A DNA stretch of 64,000 nucleotides, taken from positions 31,972 to 95,971 of the forward strand of contig NZ_JAAFKG010000024.1 in NCBI RefSeq assembly GCF_013299185.1, given 5' to 3'. Shown piece after piece: positions 61,702 through 64,000 of this stretch. Every line of letters starts with the position of its first letter. Positions within the stretch are counted from its first letter, which is position 1. The notes under the pieces are model-generated. The model was not told the origin of the DNA. It did not search any database and saw only the letters and a program-made list of their open reading frames with translations. Position numbers and translations under genes: made by a program. The DNA comes from Microcoleus sp. bin48.metabat.b7b8b9.023. GTDB taxonomy: Bacteria; Cyanobacteriota; Cyanobacteriia; Cyanobacteriales; Microcoleaceae.

Positions 61702-63786
61702 ATGAATGTTGCGAGCAATTGGTTTAATTTAGTAACGAAAAGTTTACAGTCGTATCGCCGCTACATTCCAGCAGCGTTGACTCTTTGCACGGGTGCCGGC
61801 TTGTCATTGATAGCGGCTGCCGTTGTCTGGAATTGGGAAAATCAGCGGATGGCAGCAGAATTTCATCAGCAAGCCGATCGCCTGAATGCGACATTACAGC
61901 AAAGCATCAACAAAAACTTAGATTTTCTGTACTCAATTCAAGCATTCTACAGCGCATCTGCTGAAGTTAGCAGAGAAGATTTGAGGGAATTCGTTCAACC
62001 GGCACTGTCCCGAAATGCTGCCGTCTTTTCTGTAAACTGGGTTTTGCGCGTCCCGGCTGCGGACAAAGCAGCTTACGAACAGACAATTCGAGCCGAAGGT
62101 TTTCGGGCATTTCAAATCTACGAGCGAGATGCTGACAAAAAGCCTGTACCAGTAAAAGCGCGATCGGAATATTTTCCTGTCACGTACAGAGAAGCCCTGG
62201 AAGCAGATACAAAATCACTGGGTTTCGATCTGGCTTCCAATCCCGAACGCAAAGCAGCTTTAGAGAAGTCGGTGAATACCGGGAAAATAGCTGCTTCGGG
62301 GAAGATTCAATTAATCAAGAACGATCGACCTGGAGTGCAACTATTTCTGCCAGTACCTGGCCGCGCAAGTTCTCCAGATAACTCGGCAAACAGCCGCGAA
62401 AACCTCAGGGGAGTGATTTCAGGTGTGTTTCAGATTACCAATATGGTCAATTTTTATTTAGAATCGCTGAATTTAGATCACATAAATTTTTATCTCTATG
62501 ACAATTCAGCTACAGGGAAAGAACGCTTTCTGATGCGGTACGACTCGCAAACCAAGCAGTTTATAGATAATGCAGAACTAGAACATCCAGAGTTAACTAA
62601 TCTCCGGCAACCTATCTGTGAAAATAAGAGTGCTTGCACTCGCACATTTAACATAGCAGACCGCCAGTGGATGCTGCTAGTTTTGCCGGGAAAGGGGTAC
62701 GATAGTCTGAGCGCCCATGAGGGTTCGCTGGCAATTGGCGCGATCGGGCTTTTGATGAGTGGCAGCTTGACGGCTTACCTGTTGATGTCTCTAGGACGTA
62801 CAGCCAAAGTAGAACACCAAGTGCGCGATCGTACAATTCAACTAAAAGAGCGCACCGCTGAACTAGAAACGGCACTGACAAATTTACAGTCAGCGCAATT
62901 AAAACTAATCCAAACTGAAAAAATGTCCAGCTTGGGGCAGTTGGTGGCTGGAGTGGCTCACGAAATTAACAATCCTGTCTGCTTTATTTCTGGCAACCTG
63001 AGCCATACAGGCGAATATACTCAAAACTTGCTGGAACTTGTGAAAATATACCAGCAGCAATATCCCAACCCAACGCCAGAAGTACAAGGAAAACTACAAG
63101 AGATCGATTTGGAATTCATTAGTGAAGACTTGCCTAAACTCCTAAAATCGATGAATGTAGGAGCCGAACGCATCCGCCAGATTGTGCTTTCTCTACGAAA
63201 TTTTTCGCGTTTGGATGAAGCTGAAATGAAGTCGGTCGATCTTCACGAAGGCCTTGACAGTACCTTGATGATTTTGGACGGTAGGCTGAAAGCTAACGGT
63301 GATTTTCCCGGCATTAAAATTATCAAAGAATACGGCAAATTGCCCTTGGTGGAGTGCTGGGCAGGACAATTAAATCAGGTATTCATGAATATTTTAAGCA
63401 ATGCGATTGATGTTTTGTATGACGGCGAAAAAAATAAACATTTAATCGCAAAATTTTCCTCAGAGTCGCCTTTTTTACCTACCATTGTGATTCGCACTGA
63501 ACTTTTAAGTTATAATTGTGCGTGCGTGCGGATCGCGGACAATGGAGCGGGCATGACGGAGAAGGTAAAACAACGTTTGTTTGAGCCGTTTTTTACTACC
63601 AAGCCTGTAGGCAAAGGTACCGGATTGGGATTGTCGATTAGCTATCAAATAGTGGAAAAACATCAAGGTTCGCTCAGGTGCGTATCGGCTCCGGGAGAGG
63701 GAACTGAATTCTGGATTGAGGTACCCGTGCGGCAACAGCCCGAGCAATCAGTTGCTAATATTTCATCAGCGGTACGCGTCAGTTGA
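61702..63786 (+). CDS. CHASE-domain sensor histidine kinase
   Basis: A membrane sensor kinase of 694 residues. First helix about 22-44, CHASE domain about 75-300 (FYSASAEVSREDLREFVQPA, VNWVLRVPAADKAAYEQ, YREALEADTKSLGFDLASNP), second helix about 343-365, a coiled coil (370-405), HisKA with His420 (SSLGQLVAGVAHEINNPVCF) and HATPase_c with N box (VFMNILSNAIDVL), DNGAGM and GTGLGLSISY. It has no receiver or PAS domain and no partner gene in view. It starts 36 bp after the tnpB frame. Confidence 0.92.
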   Translation: MNVASNWFNLVTKSLQSYRRYIPAALTLCTGAGLSLIAAAVVWNWENQRMAAEFHQQADRLNATLQQSINKNLDFLYSIQAFYSASAEVSREDLREFVQPALSRNAAVFSVNWVLRVPAADKAAYEQTIRAEGFRAFQIYERDADKKPVPVKARSEYFPVTYREALEADTKSLGFDLASNPERKAALEKSVNTGKIAASGKIQLIKNDRPGVQLFLPVPGRASSPDNSANSRENLRGVISGVFQITNMVNFYLESLNLDHINFYLYDNSATGKERFLMRYDSQTKQFIDNAELEHPELTNLRQPICENKSACTRTFNIADRQWMLLVLPGKGYDSLSAHEGSLAIGAIGLLMSGSLTAYLLMSLGRTAKVEHQVRDRTIQLKERTAELETALTNLQSAQLKLIQTEKMSSLGQLVAGVAHEINNPVCFISGNLSHTGEYTQNLLELVKIYQQQYPNPTPEVQGKLQEIDLEFISEDLPKLLKSMNVGAERIRQIVLSLRNFSRLDEAEMKSVDLHEGLDSTLMILDGRLKANGDFPGIKIIKEYGKLPLVECWAGQLNQVFMNILSNAIDVLYDGEKNKHLIAKFSSESPFLPTIVIRTELLSYNCACVRIADNGAGMTEKVKQRLFEPFFTTKPVGKGTGLGLSISYQIVEKHQGSLRCVSAPGEGTEFWIEVPVRQQPEQSVANISSAVRVS

Positions 63787-64000
63787 CAGTTGACAGTTGA
63801 CAGTTGACAGTTATATGGCGGTGCCAAGAGTGCGGGCCCTCTTAGGAATGAGAATTAAATAACTTACAATTTTGGCGTTGCTGAATCAAGGTATGAATGC
63901 TCCAGGAATGGGAATATCGTCAAACTTCAAGTAATGTATTAATAATTTAATAGAATGCTTGAGCATTTCCTCACATTTAGAATAACAAAGAGTCTTGCGA
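63787..64000. repeat. CAGTTGA heptamers and a short dispersed string
   Basis: Four units of CAGTTGA directly follow the kinase gene (63782-63811). At 63872-63890 is TTTTGGCGTTGCTGAATCA, also found in the coding region at 10951-10969. No gene is seen up to the window end. Confidence 0.55.

Overview
The window is chromosomal DNA from a filamentous cyanobacterium, most likely an Oscillatoriales / Microcoleaceae relative (Microcoleus-Oscillatoria type; the genus is an inference). The evidence is: psb28, ndhA-ndhI-ndhG-ndhE, a helical carotenoid protein, ycf20, cyanophycin genes (cphB and a cphA2-type synthetase), a bilin-type GAF domain, very frequent GCGATCGC (HIP1-like) octamers, heptamer STRR repeats, and an ssrA gene whose tag (ANNIVPFARKAVAVA) is of cyanobacterial type. 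No tRNA, rRNA or CRISPR array was found.

Layout. 1-10 kb: a DUF6745 protein, purU, a helical protein of unknown function, a 34-bp tandem array, a methyltransferase, a tautomerase-family protein, moaB, psb28, and a surface-type beta-helix/SLH protein. 10-19.5 kb: a large membrane protein, a decayed SMP-30 gene, an M48 protease, proA, a beta-repeat protein between two 110-bp direct repeats, a Ser/Thr kinase and folB. 19.8-26 kb: a four-gene signalling operon on the minus strand (CHASE-PAS-histidine kinase, receiver-PAS-histidine kinase, single receiver, receiver-adenylate cyclase). 26.7-31 kb: the ndhAIGE cluster and ssrA. 31-37 kb: a second Ser/Thr kinase, a three-gene module (trypsin-like protease, membrane/antitoxin-like protein, RelE-like toxin), and a GT39-type glycosyltransferase. 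37-45 kb: ycf20, glycerate kinase, a helical carotenoid protein, and a divergent histidine kinase / NarL-type regulator pair. 45-54 kb: a GH13 enzyme, a bilin-GAF/GGDEF/EAL protein, a receiver protein, DUF2294, a BON protein, and an internally deleted pseudogene copy of the GH13 enzyme. 55-64 kb: cyanophycinase and a CphA2-like synthetase, a tnpB element inactivated by a 23-bp palindromic insertion, and a CHASE histidine kinase.

The intergenic DNA is full of repeats. There are at least two MITE-like families with terminal inverted repeats (a ~107-bp one with five copies; a variable one built on GGACTTNAGTCC), palindromic families around GCGCTTNAGCGC and AAACCCGGTTT, heptamer STRRs, and 34-, 64- and 155-bp tandem repeats. 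Some repeats invade genes: one gives a false N-terminal extension in front of the tautomerase gene and another breaks tnpB.

How genes act together: CphB (cyanophycin to beta-Asp-Arg) and CphA2 (beta-Asp-Arg back to cyanophycin) form a recycling pair. The 19.9-25.9 kb operon looks like a phosphorelay ending in cAMP synthesis. The 33-34.5 kb protease/antitoxin-like/RelE operon, with a TTATACC/GGTATAA operator-like site upstream, is the best candidate for an undescribed conflict or stress-response system; its function is inferred from gene order and motifs only.
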